From assembly GCA_900618425.1 (NCBI GenBank), contig UZAN01040297.1, positions 19,073 to 83,072 of the forward strand: a stretch of DNA of 64,000 nucleotides. Reading direction: 5' to 3'. This DNA is from Echinostoma caproni. Its lineage: Eukaryota; Platyhelminthes; Trematoda; Plagiorchiida; Echinostomatidae. Both the position numbers and the translations under genes were made by a program. The notes under the pieces are model-generated. The model worked only from the letters and a program-made list of their open reading frames with translations. It ran no database searches and was not told the DNA's origin. Shown in pieces: positions 34,900 to 47,804 of the stretch. Position 1 is the first letter of the stretch. The number at the start of each line of letters is the position of its first letter.

Positions 34900-35803
34900 T
34901 ATCGAGTCAAGCCAAGTTAATTAATCGATTTATACACCTCGAAAGGTGGATATTCAGCAGCCAAATAATCACAATTTGTCAACAAAAAGTGTTGAAAACA
35001 CATTATGATATATACAATATATAAATCGTCCTGGACATAAATCATGCAGTATTGCCAGTATTGCGAAATACAATTAGTAAAATGTTCACCCATTATGGGG
35101 GCAAAGAAGGCAGCACATGCCTTTAGGACAACGGGTGAAACTCCATCAGGTCCGTTGGACTTGCGAGGATTTCAACTGGTTAACTCTTGATAAATTTCGG
35201 CAGGTGCAACGCTGGTGACAGGATCGGTCATTTTTATTCCATTTCCATTAGGTAGAGCAGTAAGAGCGGTTCCATAAAAATCAATAAAAACATGAGATGA
35301 GAAAGAGGGGGCAGTATACACACTTACAAGAATGAGTGACCGAGAAAAGCTGAAATGTTTGGGCTTACATTGAAGTAACGATGCGTTTATATCAAGTGTA
35401 AAATAAGAGAACACATTTTTGGTCAGATGACACCACTGATTTTTATTAAATGTGATGACACCACCGCCCCGTCTGGACTAAGGAACAGGAAGATCGACAG
35501 GATAGCTAGCGAAACCATTCAGGTGTATTATTTCATCCTAAATTTAATTGTGAAGTCAACCTTCTTAGAGCATGATCCTACCTAGTCAAGCGTATTCCCG
35601 TGGTTTGACCAAGCTGGTGAGGTCGGCCATAGTTCCGATAAGAGATCGGATGTTACAACTGAGAATGATGGGGACACACAAGCGGGAGCTATTTTGTTTC
35701 CGAAGAGCAACTTTCCAACCGGCGCGATGTCTCCTCAGATTTTTCGAAAGCTTCCTGGTTTTGTTCCTTATAGTCCTCCCAAAACAGGATGTAGCTGCAC
35801 ATT
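34900..35803 (-). pseudogene. CR1/jockey-like retrotransposon, defective copy 2
   Basis: Inverted counterpart of the element at 4.3 kb. Bases 35803-35064 match 4315-5066 almost exactly, apart from a 12-base deletion near 35754, and carry the same endonuclease-linker deletion. Of the RT only the first fingers residues remain. At 35064 the copy jumps, through about 75 unrelated bases, to the 3' tail (34990-34905), so the RT and C-terminal regions present in copy 1 are deleted. The tail matches copy 1 only to about 80%. Confidence 0.9.
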
Positions 35804-36457
35804 TAGTCCATTGGATTGAATGCATGAAATCTCGAGTGTATTTGATCAAATTAGTCATTACTGTAGTAGCACAACGGTAGCCTCGGCAACCAAAGTAAAA
35901 GTTCATGCAGTTGACGCAAAGAAAGCGTGGACACAGTTGTGGTTATGTAGTGAATACTCAGATGATGGGAAACATCAGGCAGCACGGTCAAAATTTGAAG
36001 GCTTTGCCTTTTTACTCCATAATCACATGTGAATACGGCTCATACGCATCAGACCTAACCAACTAATTAGGAAAAACGGCAGAATGGTTTTTAATACACT
36101 CTAGTGACAAAGCAAGGAAGCTAAATAGGTTTTATTTGATCGTTCTTTCTTGTAAGACTGGACCCAGATTGTCGAACTTCATTGACCAAATGAATGACCT
36201 GCGTATGTTCTGCAAATTAATTGTTATGCATCGAATGGTTTGCGCGAAACGTCCATTGACTACGTGGCATCTGAGTGTTTCATAACGAAAACGTACTTTG
36301 CAGCCAGGTCAAAATAAATAGCAGAAGAGCAAAAGTCGTTCGACCAAGTGACCGGTCAGAAATACTAGAATGTAAACAATTTGTGACCGAAGGCATCTGG
36401 CCCCAAAAAAGCAACCCACTTCTAATGTGTGCTTGATCACTTGTTATTTTGATACAG
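35804..36457. other. Probable intron or flank upstream of the 36.5 kb exons
   Basis: A forward open frame at 35820-36032 contains VKVHAVDAKKAWTQLWLCSE, which looks protein-like. No donor in the phase needed by the next exon was found, so it is not joined to the gene model. Confidence 0.3.
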
Positions 36458-36851
36458 TAATACAAGCGTGCACACAGATGCTCCGCTCCGAGTCAAAAAA
36501 CATCCTGAATACGCAAATGTTCCAATCGAACACATCTTTTCACATATTTGGCAACGTGCTGTTGAAAAACAAATTCGATCCGGTAGCCAGCATCGGGCGT
36601 CTTTCACGGTGTGGTGCCCAATCTTTGCTTGATTATGCAGTTCGAAATAGACCCCTCTCCGTAAGTTACATTTTCTCAAACCAAATGCTGTCTGTCTATC
36701 CGAAATGGCCGTGATCTTTCTATTCGTTGCACACGTGTACACTTACCAAAATCAAACCCTAATGTGTCAGATTGGATCTCACAGATGTTCCTTAGAGTGC
36801 GACCTGGAGAAACTTTGTAACAAATTGGGGATTAAATTTGCTCAAAAATGA
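36458..36851 (+). CDS. Unidentified gene, last two exons
   Basis: The first exon, 36458-36660, follows TTGTTATTTTGATACAG and ends at CTCTCC/GTAAGT. A 110-base intron leads to the terminal exon, 36771-36851, after AATGTGTCAG. The first exon ends exactly at a codon boundary and the second continues in frame to TGA. The protein tail includes LKNKFDPVASIGRLSRCGAQ and SLLDYAVRNRPLS, then after the junction GSHRCSLECDLEKLCNKLGI and KFAQK. An AATAAA lies at 36968-36973, about 117 bases past the stop. The exons are GC-richer than their flanks. The tail has four cysteines in a C-x3-C-x6-C spacing plus one upstream. No family was recognised. The second acceptor has a weak pyrimidine tract. Upstream exons may lie beyond the retroelement at 35 kb. 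Confidence 0.55.
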
Positions 36852-39439
36852 AATTCATCGCTTCAATTGTTTGTGTGCGTATTTTCTTGCAATAGGAAAA
36901 TCAAACGCAATTTCCAGTTCCGGATATCCAATTTTCATTTTTACTCTTTTTATTTAGACGCAACAATAATAAAACGTGAATGAAACCAAAACCTTCAAAC
37001 CAATTCACATGATTTATCTATCTGTCCACATGCAAATTCATGATTACATCAGAGAAAAACCTCATATTATTGATTAAATAATTCGATTAATTAATTATCA
37101 GTGAAATATAATGATATATACATAAGAATTTATTGCAGACGGACACCGTGCAATCTAACAGGGACTCGTTTACTGAAAGATATCTTGTTGTTCATTTCAA
37201 ATAGGGAAATGTGCTAGTTCGTGAGTCTCAAATAAATGACAGGTGTCAAACACGCGTTTTGCTAGTGTTCTCATGAACCACGGATCCGATAAAAGCTGTG
37301 GAACAAACCCTCAAATTGGCGAAGCATATATATTTTTTAGAAATTTCCGTGCGTTCTTAAGTACAACTAACATTGTTTGTGAACGTACCAAATGAAGTGT
37401 ATTACTGACCATTTTTGGTTTCTTCATCATCTCAAACGTCACATTGAGTGAATCTTTGTTAGCATGAATATTTTTTTTGTGTGTGGGTTACCGTTGTAAA
37501 CTGCCATTGACCCATCTCAAACTGGTTACCGAAGATGTGCACCCAGTGAATGATGAGCAATAATGTAAAGTTAATTAGTTTGTTTCATGGAAGCTTCAGA
37601 AATACCAACGTCTTCTGAGCCGGTGAAAAACGGTTCCATACTGTTCAAACTCATTCCATCTCAAAAACCAGACCAATTGATCGGTTTCGATAAAATCTCT
37701 TTTGAACCATTGTTCCCTACATAAGCTCCGAAAGAGAACCGATGTTGTGTGCGTGTGAGGATTTTATTTTCCCCCTAATTGCCCAAGAAAAGTGTATGGA
37801 AAAACAAATCGTAATTAAAAAGCAAAATATAATGTATAAATAGAGGTGTAAGATTTTGTGAACTAACCAAATGAACATAATAATAGTGAAGGTGTTCCAA
37901 ACGCCCAGATACAGAAATCTGGTCACAGTTTAGTGAGTACGGAAACCTGAGTTTGATGATTAACATTATCTTTCAAGTCAATAATAATCTCTCACTGCTA
38001 TTACACAACATTAATTTGAAATATTGGGTCATGTCAGCCAGATTGTACATCATCGTTTAGTATTTAATCACTATGAATGCTTTTGGTGAGTATATGCGTT
38101 CAAAAAATATTGAGTTCCAAAGTTCTTGGAACCCAATGACAAGGTTATATATTGAATCCAATGATTTAAAAATAAAAGCCGCAGTATTTGACTAAAACTA
38201 GTGAACAATATCCCCGCATGTTTGAACAAAAGCATGAAAGGACTGGAGACTGCCAAACAAGGTCAAAGGTGATCCAGACCTCGTTTGCTTGCTTCCCACA
38301 ACTCGCTTAATTTCAGTTCCTCGAGTTTCAAGGACAACCGAACACATGCGTATTCAACGTCCCATTTGTATCAAGCCCAAAACTTAAAAGGATTTGTCAT
38401 CAAACATCTCTAACCGGACTACCGCAAGCAGAAGGAACTTTTAATTACACTGATCTTGGTTTGGTGATATTGTGAATGTACCAATGGCTGTCACATCTTC
38501 GGTTACACATACATGTTTACTGCAGTACTTACGTAAATAAATGCCGCGAACTACATCATAAGACAAACAGTTTTGTGCGCTCTCTTTCGGTAACGGCTAG
38601 AAATATATCACTTCAAAACCAAGTGCATTGCTTGGAGGTTAAAATAGCTGGCCTAATTGACTCTGTTAAAATATGAGTTAACTCCGGCTTCAATTCATCT
38701 TGGATTTACGATAAGGATTTTCCGGTGTAAAACTAATATTCTTATTTGAAAGCTTGCGTTTAACTATCGATAAACCGTACGAGGTAGAGTACCAATCTTC
38801 GCTGTGAAACACACTTTGCACACGAACAAAAGGTGTTCATATGCCTTGGAATCAATACGTATTTGATTTTATTTGTTAGGACTTATCTATAACAGATAAT
38901 TCTTGATTTCTTCAGTATTTGCAGCCGAAGACGATCCATTTGAAATTCAATCAACCGCTCAAATCAACGATAACATACATCACATACATCACACATCAGT
39001 CGTGCTCCACGCAAGGCCTTTCTCAGAAGACTTGTGGGTGAGATTATTTTAAAGAAATGTATTATATGCTGCTTTGAGGACATTTTATCTGGGAGTGATC
39101 AATATGTTTTTATCGTTACCATGTGTAAATGTACACATCCCACATGCCACATTTTATTTTTTTCTGTTTCCGAATGTTTCCCTGCTGGTTATTCGGTTGC
39201 TGGGACTCGAATTTAGACATGTCGAAAAACTAGCACCGAAAATTCTCGGAATTTTAATTCTAATTATGAAAAGATCACAAGCCTCTATGAGATTATAACT
39301 TACTCATGAACACAGCTTACGTTTTATTACAGCTTATCCTCTTATAGCTTATCTAAAATGCCGCAATGATAGTTCGTAAAGATGTGTGGAATACAGAAAC
39401 TTACATTGACCTCCTTGCCCTAGGAGGCTTATTCTAGAA

Positions 39440-39512
39440 CCGTAGCTTAATTAGTAGAGCGTATGCCATCAAAGTTGTAAATGTTATCCATACACGAGTT
39501 CGTATCCATAGG
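39440..39512 (+). repeat. tRNA-like remnant
   Basis: Box-A-like TAGCTTAATTAGTAG is followed about 55 bases later by box-B-like GAGTTCGTATCC. Stems do not pair well and the sequence is too long for a standard tRNA, so a decayed tRNA or SINE head is likely. Confidence 0.35.
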
Positions 39513-39960
39513 CGTCTTTAACTGTGTGAGTTTATTTGAATGCTGATAGTAAAAAATAAGTATGATCCGTTTATTGAGGAACTTGACTTGTCTTAGTTAG
39601 AATAAACGAAGGAAAAAATCAAAACACAAGGAGTTGGTGACCACATTTCGACCCTCTTGGAAGGCCGTTTTCAAGCTGTTTAATCGGTTAATCTCACGTT
39701 GTAAGAAAGTATAAGGCAATGGGATGACGACATCGTGTAGAACTCTGATGTGATTTGAGTATGCACGTTTGTGTTAGTGACCGTTCTACGGGTCGCTTGG
39801 ACGAGTGAAATTGGTTTGACCTTTAGGTCAAAACGTGTGAATCGGTCATTTGGCATTAGGGTTGGGGACAAGACTATTGTGTATGCACAAGTGTCAATGG
39901 TTGCCATAACTGCGGAATGACTGCTCCATCGGATCGATTGATTGCCGTTTATGTATGTGT

Positions 39961-39978
39961 ATATATATATATATATAT
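39961..39978. repeat. (AT)n microsatellite
   Basis: Nine AT units. Confidence 0.95.
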
Positions 39979-41799
39979 CTCACAATAAGTAATATGTGAC
40001 GAATATATATATTCTATACTTTTCGACAAACAAAACATACCTATTCCGCTCTTTCGTTCCATAATTAGTATTGATGCCTTGACTTCAATCTATTTGATGG
40101 AGGTATGATTTGCTGAACATTCGGCCATCCGGTCGCACAAGGAAAGGATTGACGTGACTTGACCTTTGTAATAAACTACTTGCGTGTGACACCGTTACCT
40201 AAATGCGTCCTCTAGCAACGGTTCTAACCCGTTTCTTCCTTTGCAAACATTCCAAGGAACGCTCTAAATTTAGCGATACTCATTTCATACTCTTTCACTC
40301 AGCCTTTGCATGACAGATTTGGAACAGTGATTTCATAACCGTACACGACAATGACAAATACTATCAGTTGAATATTGTCACGGTGTACGCGGCCCCGAAT
40401 GTCGCAGTCACTCCACCCATCCCAGTAAGTGGGTACATTGCGATAGCACAACTTCATCAATAAAGTGCTTGGACCTATAACAAAGTGCACGTACACATGG
40501 TCCCGCAAATAAGAATCTGTGATTTGTGATTTGTTACCGAATTTGTAAATGAACTGTCATTGACAAAAGGAACAAATTGTCTACTTAAGATAAACGCGGT
40601 TCGTTGAAATTTTCCCAGACTATCAAAGAGCATTGAAAATGAGGCCACCATAGGGTCACCTGGATTTCACCTATTCCGCCTTAGGCCTTTCTCAGCACTT
40701 TTGATGGTATTCTTGAGCGGTTTACATGAGATTTACTTTCATGTACTCATGGTTCAACTTTATTGGTCATCACAGGTAGCTAAAAATATTCTACGCAGTT
40801 CTAATGTATTGAATCCTTGAATTTATTTGAATTCCATTCAGGTATAAGCCTAATAGATATGGAAGTAGAAGAAGTTGATGCAATTTTCCAGAGATCATAA
40901 TTTTATCTTTTACGCGTAATCAGCATGATTTTGACGATTTCTTAAGCTTTTCTTTCTGTCCGAACAGAATGGTACCTTGTATGGATCAACCCGATGACAT
41001 TATGGGGACACATCTGAATCAAAAATGAATAAGTGAATCAGGTACGCAGGAGTAAAAGACTCGATGAATGACTGTTGTAGCTCAAATAATCAAGAAGGTT
41101 TCTCATAAATATGTGCGTCGGGTTATAACTGCTTATAAACCGAGCACCCAATTTAAAACCAAATAAATTATATCTAGTAAAAACCTTGACTTGCTTTTTC
41201 CTTAAATTGTGATAACCGGTTAGGCAAATCGATATTTTTCAAAGGGTAATATGTTGGATCCAAAATCTTTTTATGTCAGTTATCTTTGAAAAGACCAAGT
41301 TGATCCCGTTTTTGCCCAGGTGAAACCAGACATACATTGTTTCAAAAGTTAATAAGTCTACAAAAGACCAGATGACAGTTTTTTTTCAAATGCTCCCAGT
41401 GCTCTCAAGAGACGGATGGAAAGCGACTGCCATATGAGTCCGGAAAGCATGAATTACCTATTGTAATAGGTCTCGCAGTCTCATCCCATTCTATTGCTAC
41501 CATCTATGCAGAATAATAGTATACAGGCTATACAGACTTGACAGTTCGTGAATTGTGATCTAACTAAACCCGTAATATAGATATTTTCCAACAGGCAATG
41601 TACTGCACATTTAGAACAAATAGTATAGCCTGATTTACCGAAGTCGTTCTGTTTAACCATTCCTCAAAAATTTTATATCATTCCATTGTTTTCTTCCTGC
41701 AATCGATCAAATGTTTTCCTCGCAAATTCGACGTATTCACGTATGCGGACCAAAAGGACTGGCTCTCTCAGTCATCACTTGGAACCACTTCAACTGATA

Positions 41800-42330
41800 A
41801 ACAGGCATAGATGATGAGTCCAAAGAAGAACACGAACAGCTGTTCAATACTCTCGGCTGGACAATTACACACAGAAGTTTAACTTCATTTAAAGATCTGT
41901 CAGTAAGCTGTTCAAAAAGTGACTCTCGAAAGCATTAAAATCCACATTTTTCGACACCGAATTAAACAGACCCCACTCATCCTATTGCTCAGAGGCTTCA
42001 AGATCAACTGCCATGGAGAACCATTTCCATGGGCGTTTGTCAATTCAGGTGTTCCTGTGGAGCCGGTTAGATTGATCGTGTCAGCTGGCAGATGACCAAA
42101 TGGATTCAGGAGCATCATCCGGCCTGGTTGAGACAAGAATTATCAAAAACCAGTAGTAGCTCAATTTTGGAGCATCTATTCAACTTGAGGCATACAGAAG
42201 ATGTTGAAAAGTCAGTTAAGGTCATCGAAGGAACCTCGACGAATCTGCCTGCACAGCCGAGACGTTAACCTTTCAAATCCAAAAGCCCGAGCTATGCGAT
42301 AAAAGTGGATTATTCATACAATGAGGTCGC
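41800..42330 (+). pseudogene. GIY-YIG endonuclease remnant, Penelope-like, second subfamily
   Basis: Forward frames carry FNTLGWTITHRSLTSFKD (pre-GIY linker), then CQFRCSCGA, WQMTKWIQEHHPAWLRQ and SSSSILEHLFNLRHTEDVEK. The CxCGAxY, REHHPAW and SSxLxHL landmarks belong to the GIY-YIG domain of flatworm Penelope-like elements, in a subfamily distinct from the copies at 1.7 and 12.8 kb and from the 29 kb element. The YIG tyrosine-isoleucine-glycine position falls on a stop, so the domain is dead. No RT motifs were found upstream. Confidence 0.65.
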
Positions 42331-45300
42331 TATGGTAAGGCGACATGATGTGATCAACGGCTGTTCAGACAATCAAATGATCAGTGAATGATTTAATTAA
42401 ATGATTTCAGCTCCGCAGCCTTCCCTCCTACACCAATCTATTTTGTGAAACACCACCCGTGATTGTCTTTTATTGTGAAAGGTTTAGAATGACTAATCGC
42501 TTCAGTGACCTTTTCAACTATTTTGGGGGACATTTCAACCATTAAAAGCGGAATCCCCGAAAACACCCTGAGAACCCGCACGTGCAATGAGGAGACATTT
42601 TTCATCATCAACTTTATCATTTATTTAACTTTCTTTTTATAGAATATACGATGACACAATTGACAGGAAAGGGCAAGAAACCAAAATCTTGGTCTAAAAA
42701 AGGATAAAACACTTCATTGGTCAACCAACCTCCACTATTACATTGGTAAATTAGGGGTCTTATAATTTAAAATTCCATAACTCATGCAGTTGCGTGCTTT
42801 CCAGTAAGTTATTGCTACACATGTATGTTAGTGCATTTTGTTCATTTTAGTTTGGGTTCCTAAGTCATTTTTCTGGGTTACTTAAAGAAAACATTCACGT
42901 CGCGGTTTCACGGTTATTCGTCACGTTACATCTTTTTCTCTGAACGAGTTGATAGTAAGCCTTCATGTTATCATACAACGTCCTGAGTCAACTTTGCGGC
43001 GAGGATTCTCGCGGTCCCCTAACCAGCCATTGCACAGACTGGGCAAGTTGTCAGTATCAACCCCCCCTCTGTAAGCTCTGAATTCCGACAAATGACATTC
43101 ACCAAAATACATGTACCCTATCTTGCACGTTTATTCACAACTAACGATAGAGGAACAAGTGAAATTCATCTTATCCTTGGAGTATAAAATATTCCTATGA
43201 TGTATGTAAATATCCCCCCGGGCAAATCTGTTCTCTGTGACGGTCACAGTTTTTTAACTGAAGTATAATCTTCTGTACTCGTAAAAGTTGTATACCTTGC
43301 AAGGCAATCAAATGGCTACCATACCTACTAGGACAATTGTTTCAAATCTGTGGGTAACGCAATCCAATATTGCTAAATTCTTGGCTTTTGTCCTCAAAAA
43401 TCCTTGGTTACTTTTCAGTTTCACTCAAAGTTTCATGTACATTCCTAATCTTTTAATATTTTTTCCTATTATTGTTGTTTAGATTGCCATTTCAAAAGTA
43501 TCAATTTTGGAAATTGAGGGAAACTGCAACGACAATTTTGCTTGGCTGCTGGGCAAAGATGAATATTCCTCCCTTTTATAATGCACTAGAATTATATTTA
43601 CTTTCGTATTGATAAACACATCACCTTACTAAGACAATTTCCGCACATGTTGCTCGACAGACACGCTGTTGCGGGTTGTTCACCGATGACGTCTAAATGA
43701 GAGGTTATAAGAAATTTCTTTATTTTTTTCCACACTGCATACAGAACAGTTTTTAACTGCTCGAACAATATCCGTTACAATCTGAGGACCAGTTAAATCT
43801 CAACGAAAAGTGGAAAAATTAGTTTTATCGCCTGGATGATTTGTTTCACGACAAGATGTAATTTGTTGTGTTATATTTTTGCCAAATTTCGTGCGCCAAA
43901 AGTAATTCCGATTTTTGCACCTAACCAGCCCGGTTTCAAAATCAATAACCGTTAACCACAAATCAAGCAGATTACCTGCCGACAAAGAAAGCTAAAACAA
44001 ACTATCTGTACCGCGAACATAACTATGTCCGAAAATGTGTTCACGACCGTGTGTTCACTTATGCAGGCATGTTTGAAAGGTGCCCTGAATGTCAGATAAT
44101 ACAATCTACCCGTTGCTGAATGATTACCTTGGCTTGGCTTGGCAAACAAAGCAAATCAAATGAATGAGCAATTTTGACATCCCAGGGTCAAATTCTGGGT
44201 ACCGTGACCGCGTGACCCAGATTTAGAGATGCAGATGGACAGAAGAAGATTCAACATGTGGACAAACAGGGAGTGTATGTATGTATGTATCTTGGGTTGT
44301 ACCCTCGAGGGATATGTGAACAAGGAAGTACCCATCAGGGCAGTGAATGCAGTTTTCAAATAGTTGACCTAACGACTTTGTTGACCTCATTCAAACAACG
44401 TGTGTCAACTACTGGGCCCGTTATGAATCTAAACTAGAAGATGGAAACTTTTGTACGCTTAAACTCGGTTGATGTGTTGTTGAATTAGCAAGCAGGCGTC
44501 TCTTTTGGGCAATTCACTTTTTCACAAAGCATATGTGTGTGGCTGATTCGAAGGATAACTCATAGAACGAAAGCACCATTACTGGGTAAACACAAGTATT
44601 CCAACTGATCAGTTCACTTCCCCAGGGTGAGGTAAGAACGTCGAAATGTGGACGTATTATTATTAGGCTGGAAAATAGTTTGAATTCAATCTGTGACAGG
44701 TGGTGTACAAAAATAAAGTCAGAGTTTTTGCTCATTCTACCGTTCGCAACGTGTGATGTTTTGTATGCTGTCAGTTTAGTCAGTAGTACACAGCTGTCAT
44801 TTGAGCTGAAACACATGAAATGTAAACGTTGATGCACAACCAGTGACGCATTATATACGTGTGTATGGGGGCACACAAGGCAGCGCGTTAGAGCGAGAAA
44901 AAGAAACTGTTTTCTACTAGTTGGACTTCATACAATGTGTCACGACGTAAATGAACGACTGCTAACGTTTCGTGTTTTAGATTTGTTGTCCAAAAACATG
45001 TGATAGATGGTCTGTGGTGTATTTGCATTCCACCAGATGGCGTCTATGGGCCAACAAATAGACACAAGTGTTGGAGATTACAATTACCGAGCTTACCTCT
45101 CTCTCCTTCACTCACAGTTGGTTGAGGTCAAGCAAACCATAGTAAATGAGCAAGCTGATTTACAAATCTAGCAAAACAACCCTACCAGTTGTTATCCATA
45201 TGGCGACCAAGACGTAATAATAATTGAGAACTGATACTGTTTTCTTTTAACATGAAACACTTATGCATATTAAGTAGTATGTAACTTACTGGACAAAATG

Positions 45301-46735
45301 TTCCATGAAACGCAACGGGTTTCGTAATCCTTGCTGCTCTTCAGGTATGAGTAAGCGGAAATGCTTTGCCAATCTGTTATGATAGCTTAACCCCTAAATA
45401 TGAACTAGGCAAAACAACTGTTTGCTTGTCAAGGACTCATTTTAAGAGAAGATAACCTTGAAGTATTAGTGCGATGATTTTGTGTTGGCCTTTTGTAGGT
45501 TAGATGCGTCTAGCCTTAGTTAACTAGATACCAGAGCCGATTTTCATAGTTCTTATAATACAGTGCAAATGAGGTTTGTGCTACTCAGTTCGCACGCGGA
45601 GGTACAGGCATAACAGTAGCTTGACACAAGATGGCTAGATAAGCATACCTGTCGTGGTCTTCTGAGAACTTTTATTACGTGTCCCCGAATAGTGCGTATT
45701 ATAAAACATTAAAAGTCGACCCTGGTATCAGTTGGACTGAAATTAGATGTATCAAACCCACAGAAGATTTTGACAGAATCATCGGAATGACTCTTTGGTT
45801 GGCTTATCTTGAACTGACTCCCTGACATTCAAATGCATTTTGCGTTGCGTAAGGTATACATATGTATATGCACAATAAGATGTACTAACAGTATTAAGTT
45901 TATCACCAGTAACTGACCAGATGAAAGAACATACCGTTGGATTTACCGCAAACCACTGCGGAATGGTTGGTACATCCATTTACAATGTTTTTTTCTGATC
46001 AAACACAGACGAACTTATCTGTCCTTTGGATTTTGATATATCTAGTCCATAGATTAATTGGTGGAAGTACTAGGGAATATTAGATTCACAAGCCTCACAA
46101 AGGCTTCTCGGAGCGTTTCACCGAAAAAGAAAAACTGAATAAAAAGGCCGCTTTTGCTCAAAGAAACTACATTAAAAAAATAAAATCCTTGCGGCTCCCT
46201 TTCAGAATAGATTAAAGAAGTAATCGATTGAGAATACAATTGAATAAAACCATCAGACTACTGTATCCCGCCACTACAATTCTAAGCATCACGTTTACTA
46301 GCCGCCAACAACTCATTGTAAACCTTTAGGATGCGTTGTCTATTTTCTCTTCATTCATGATTACGCATTTTGTTCAATTGCAAATTTTAGGCAAGTTATG
46401 TAGGAAAACAGCTGAGACAGCTTTCACACAATGTTAAAGAAAAGAACCCGGTTAGATTGTGCATGGGTTGCACAAAGACAAACTCCAGCGCGTTTGTTTG
46501 ATTTTCAGTTCAACCCCAGTATCGTTACTCAAAACGATTGAAAATCCACAAAACTGGAAGAGGATTCGCTTCTGAAGAAGACTTTTATTCCTCGAATTTA
46601 GCAAACATTTCCGCTCATTTTTTTCGTATTACCACGTGTAATTTTAAAAACATGAACCATTGAATCTGATTAAATATCTTGCGAACGACATCGATTTGGG
46701 ATAATCTGTAAATTACCGTCTTTTTCCATTCCAGC
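42331..46735. other. Long non-coding stretch
   Basis: Over 4 kb with only chance-like open frames (the longest, 44876-44514 reverse, 120 codons, has no motif) and a small (GTAT)n run at 44274-44290. Confidence 0.5.
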
Positions 46736-47131
46736 TCGCACGCATCGGGTGGTGAGAGTGTGGAAACAACAAGGAAACAACCATGCCAGATGTTGTATCT
46801 GGGATGCTTCAACCTGGAAACATCACCACCATAACAGATGCTTTTGTTGCGGGGATCAAAAACCAGCCCGACGAGTTGCACGTGTATGCCAGACTGCAGT
46901 CATAGGGTACAGCAGGCCTCATCATAGATATATATATATATTTCTCCAGTTGGACGTACTTTCTGCGACTGAGACTAGCCCAGCCCATCGCCGAAAAGAT
47001 GTCGATTATTCCCCAAATCCCTGTCCCTACTGGTGATCTATTGCCTTCAAATGACTCACCTAGGTCCCAAGAGGTCTGTTTGCCAAGCCGCCTACAGCAA
47101 CCAACAGCTGTCTTATGCATTTGTTTTTTTT
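46736..47131. other. GC-richer block, possibly coding, unresolved
   Basis: A strong acceptor-like tract (CCGTCTTTTTCCATTCCAG) ends at about 46735. Frames on both strands are open over the next 300-400 bases, including forward MPDVVSGMLQPGNITTITDA and reverse LVFDPRNKSICYGGDVSRL, so the coding frame cannot be chosen. An AT microsatellite sits inside at 46927-46943. It may be an exon cluster linked to the decayed region at 47.8 kb. Confidence 0.25.
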
Positions 47132-47804
47132 AGTACCGATCATTCTATTGCATCCCACTTTGTTGAACGAATCGGCCTACGCATAAGGCATTCCATCACC
47201 TCGGCAATTTTATTTTGCTTATGTGCGATGTGATTGAACCTGCGAGTCAAGAACAGTGGGCCCCCAAATTATCGTAATAGTTCGTTGGCCCACGTGTTTA
47301 AAGTGAAAATTCCATGAGGAAAAAAGGAAGTCGGTTACCACGTTGGTCACTAAAATTTGCTTCTGGAAATATAGTGCTGTGATCCTGACAACGAAACTGA
47401 GCGTTCGATAAGCGCACCAGGCGATTTTCAACGGAAGAGTTTGCAGAGAATTTGCTAAGAATAACTAATTGAAATACAAGGTTTGAGTAATTCAGCAAAT
47501 AAATACATTGCGACTTGGGAAATAACGATAGAACATGTATCATCATTTACCTGAATATAAATTAACGCTCTATTCTGGATCACATTTACCGCTAAGACAC
47601 ATGAACGTAAAAACTGAAAACTGCTGAAGAATTCTGAGTTCTTCCGTCATTATTCACATTCAATGGTCAGTTAAGTCGGCACCTCGAAAACATAAATTTA
47701 GCGCATTAACCAACTGATATCTTATCAGAAGGGTTATCCTCATCTGCCGAAGAGATTTGTCCAATATAAGTCCTTAGAATATTTTACTTTTTTCTTTCAC
47801 ATAG

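Larger units (their letters stand above)
36852..41790. other. Long non-coding stretch
   Basis: Almost 5 kb of AT-rich DNA with small features listed separately. A small hairpin occurs at 38109-38137 (ATTGAGTTCCAA against TTGGAACCCAAT, five-base loop). No gene or repeat family was recognised. Confidence 0.5.

Noticed and set aside
35572..35880. Forward 102-codon frame
   Set aside because: It is the antisense shadow of the reverse-strand CR1/jockey-like copy 2.
41912..42136. Reverse-strand 74-codon frame
   Set aside because: It is the shadow of the forward GIY-YIG remnant, which carries the recognisable motifs.
44514..44876. 120-codon reverse-strand frame
   Set aside because: No domain, no splice support, and low-information composition. 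Treated as chance.
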